Shown here piece by piece: positions 63,701-64,000 of a DNA stretch of 64,000 nucleotides; within the stretch, counting starts at the first letter, position 1; each line of letters starts with the position of its first letter. The stretch spans positions 826,155 to 890,154 of the forward strand of contig JAJEKB010021035.1 in the NCBI GenBank assembly GCA_022393335.1. The letters run 5' to 3'. Position numbers and translations under genes: made by a program. The DNA comes from Macrotrachela quadricornifera. Lineage: Eukaryota > Rotifera > Eurotatoria > Philodinida > Philodinidae. The notes beneath the pieces are model-generated. The model made no database searches and had not been told where the DNA came from. It worked only from the letters and a program-made list of their open reading frames with translations.

Positions 63701-64000
63701 CCGCTATATATATAATGAAATTTAGATAAAGTTATTGAACACTCTGAAGATTTGCTCATTCACATAAAAATATTACCTTAAAAACATTTCTTCAATCGTT
63801 GGTGTTGATAATCGATATTCATTAATAGCTAACTTTTGAGTTCGTTTATCAAGTCCAATTGCTAATTGACTAATATATTTTGATGTTCCACGTTTTATTC
63901 CATAAATAAGTTCTGATGCTGACTCATATTCTAATACAACACTTTGATGTACATAAGGTGCCGGAAATGCAAAATTGCAGTGAATTTTTTTTCTCGTTCA
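48799..64000 (-). CDS. ABCA-type ABC transporter, 3' part (5' end outside window)
   Basis: Thirteen minus-strand exons join in phase: from the right edge to 63777, then 61228-61164, 61101-60242, 58148-57495, 55033-54835, 53555-53452, 53395-53307, 52336-52235, 52175-52094, 49528-49440, 49386-49358, 49304-49140 and 49079-48799. About 970 residues are visible. The order is the end of the first regulatory domain (YRLSTPTIEEMFL), a second membrane domain opening LLWTQFWSLIIKRWIVSRRQ with a large extracellular loop and several TM helices, then a complete nucleotide-binding domain: Walker A GANGAGKTTT, Q-loop CPQFDW, signature SGGNRRK, Walker B LIFLDEPTT, H-loop LTSHS. The C-terminal regulatory domain has IESYSVTQTTLEQIFVHL, typical of ABCA proteins, which move lipids or sterols across membranes. 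All catalytic motifs are intact. The exact 5' limit of the rightmost exon is unresolved. Six introns are 53-62 bp and six are 970-2565 bp. Confidence 0.9.
51068..51982. mobile_element. Fold-back element of about 915 bp in an ABCA intron
   Basis: The arms (about 51090-51520 and 51564-51980) pair over roughly 420 bp with about 15% differences. Matching words are TTCAGAATGATCCTGCACCA against TGGTGCAGGATCATTCTGAA, GTTGAATAACTCGAGAACGG against CCATTCTGGAGTTATTCAAC, and AATTGTCCTCTTTCGATCCA against TGGATCGAAAGATGACAATT. The ends are TACAG and CTGTA with TA borders, as in Tc1/mariner-like elements. It lies in intron 49529-52093. No frame is conserved. Confidence 0.78.
53690..54210. repeat. Fold-back repeat in an ABCA intron
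   Basis: Segment about 53690-53815 pairs with about 54060-54190. Matching words are CTTTTGGCCATAGGTAGACC against GGTCTCAGTAAAACTAAG-containing reverse complement, CGTCTCCGTGGCTCTCTATT against AGAGAGCCATGGGGACG, and TCTCGGGATATTATCAA against TTGATGATATCTCGAGA. The pairing extends outward through GAAGGGAACTGTT against AGTAGTTCCCTCG. It lies in intron 53556-54834. Short chance frames cross it. Confidence 0.6.
55905..56260. repeat. Fold-back repeat in an ABCA intron
   Basis: CTCACATTTACACGATAGAT on the left pairs with ATCTGTCGTATAAATGTGAG on the right. Further in, GAATTTGTTGAAAAACGTAC pairs with GTACTTTTTTCAACGAATTC, and ATGTAACAAAAATTTT with AAATTTTTGTTACAT. Arms are about 150 bp. It lies in intron 55034-57494, together with the element at 56465-56933. 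Confidence 0.65.
56465..56933. mobile_element. Tc1/mariner-like MITE in an ABCA intron
   Basis: The right end read inward is TACAGTGAACGTCAAAAGTA, a classic Tc1/mariner-style terminus. The left end, ATAAGGGACGTCAAAAGTATTT, is a decayed version. Both continue with CTCCACTTTTTTCTTTTGAGTC-like sequence. The right border is TA. About 470 bp in all, without a transposase. Confidence 0.68.
58541..59229. mobile_element. Third TAGGCATGCACC-family hAT element, in an ABCA intron
   Basis: The left end TTGGCATGCACCTATACCAA pairs with the right end TTGGTATTGGTGCATGCCTA. Flanking 8-mers GCTTTGGG (58533-58540) and GTTTTGGA (59230-59237) match at 6 of 8 positions, consistent with an old hAT duplication. The terminal dozen bases are those of the element at 1480-2397, but the subterminal words are ACCAAAACT rather than CCGAACCC. 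It lies in intron 58149-60241 and carries no coding sequence. Confidence 0.7.

Overview
The window looks like nuclear DNA of a small invertebrate, most probably a bdelloid rotifer. It is AT-rich and lightly coded, most introns are 45-65 bp, and its gene families are ones known to be expanded in bdelloids: membrane-anchored FG-GAP repeat proteins, divergent F-box proteins, paired DEG/ENaC channels, and intronless microbe-like enzymes. Gene-poor intervals are packed with hAT, Tc1/mariner-like and piggyBac-like elements and fold-back repeats that carry no genes. The assignment rests on family resemblance, not on a marker gene. Layout: 1-13.4 kb has no convincing gene and holds TIR elements, including one hAT-type element nested inside another. 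13.4-18.6 kb is a three-exon gene for a single-pass protein with about 23 FG-GAP/VCBS repeats, with an assembly gap inside it. 18.6-23.2 kb is gene-free, with a piggyBac-like element and a hairpin-bearing tandem repeat of about 64 bp. 23.2-25.0 kb is an intronless F-box gene. 25.8-28.4 kb is a glutathione S-transferase-like gene broken by a 1.67 kb hAT insertion with a perfect 8-bp target duplication, plus one nonsense codon. 28.8-30.0 kb is a decayed FAD-dependent (BBE-type) oxidase. 31.2-33.1 kb (minus) and 37.6-39.4 kb (plus) are two divergently transcribed DEG/ENaC channel genes, separated by fold-back elements and a 60-bp minisatellite. 41.4-43.0 kb is a secreted or anchored serine hydrolase of the class C beta-lactamase fold. 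43.8-46.6 kb is a large hAT-type element with about 240-bp TIRs. 48.8 kb to the right edge is the 3' two-thirds or so of an ABCA-type ABC transporter on the minus strand, with six tiny and six large introns; four of the large ones hold recognisable inverted-repeat elements. The genes do not form an operon or an evident pathway. Several act at the cell surface or membrane (FG-GAP protein, two channels, anchored hydrolase, lipid-type ABC transporter). The clearest signal is mobile-element activity: several insertions can be read to the base from target-site duplications, one of them inside a coding exon. Exon boundaries given here were read by hand from GT/AG sites, phase continuity and paralogue comparison; no database search was possible.
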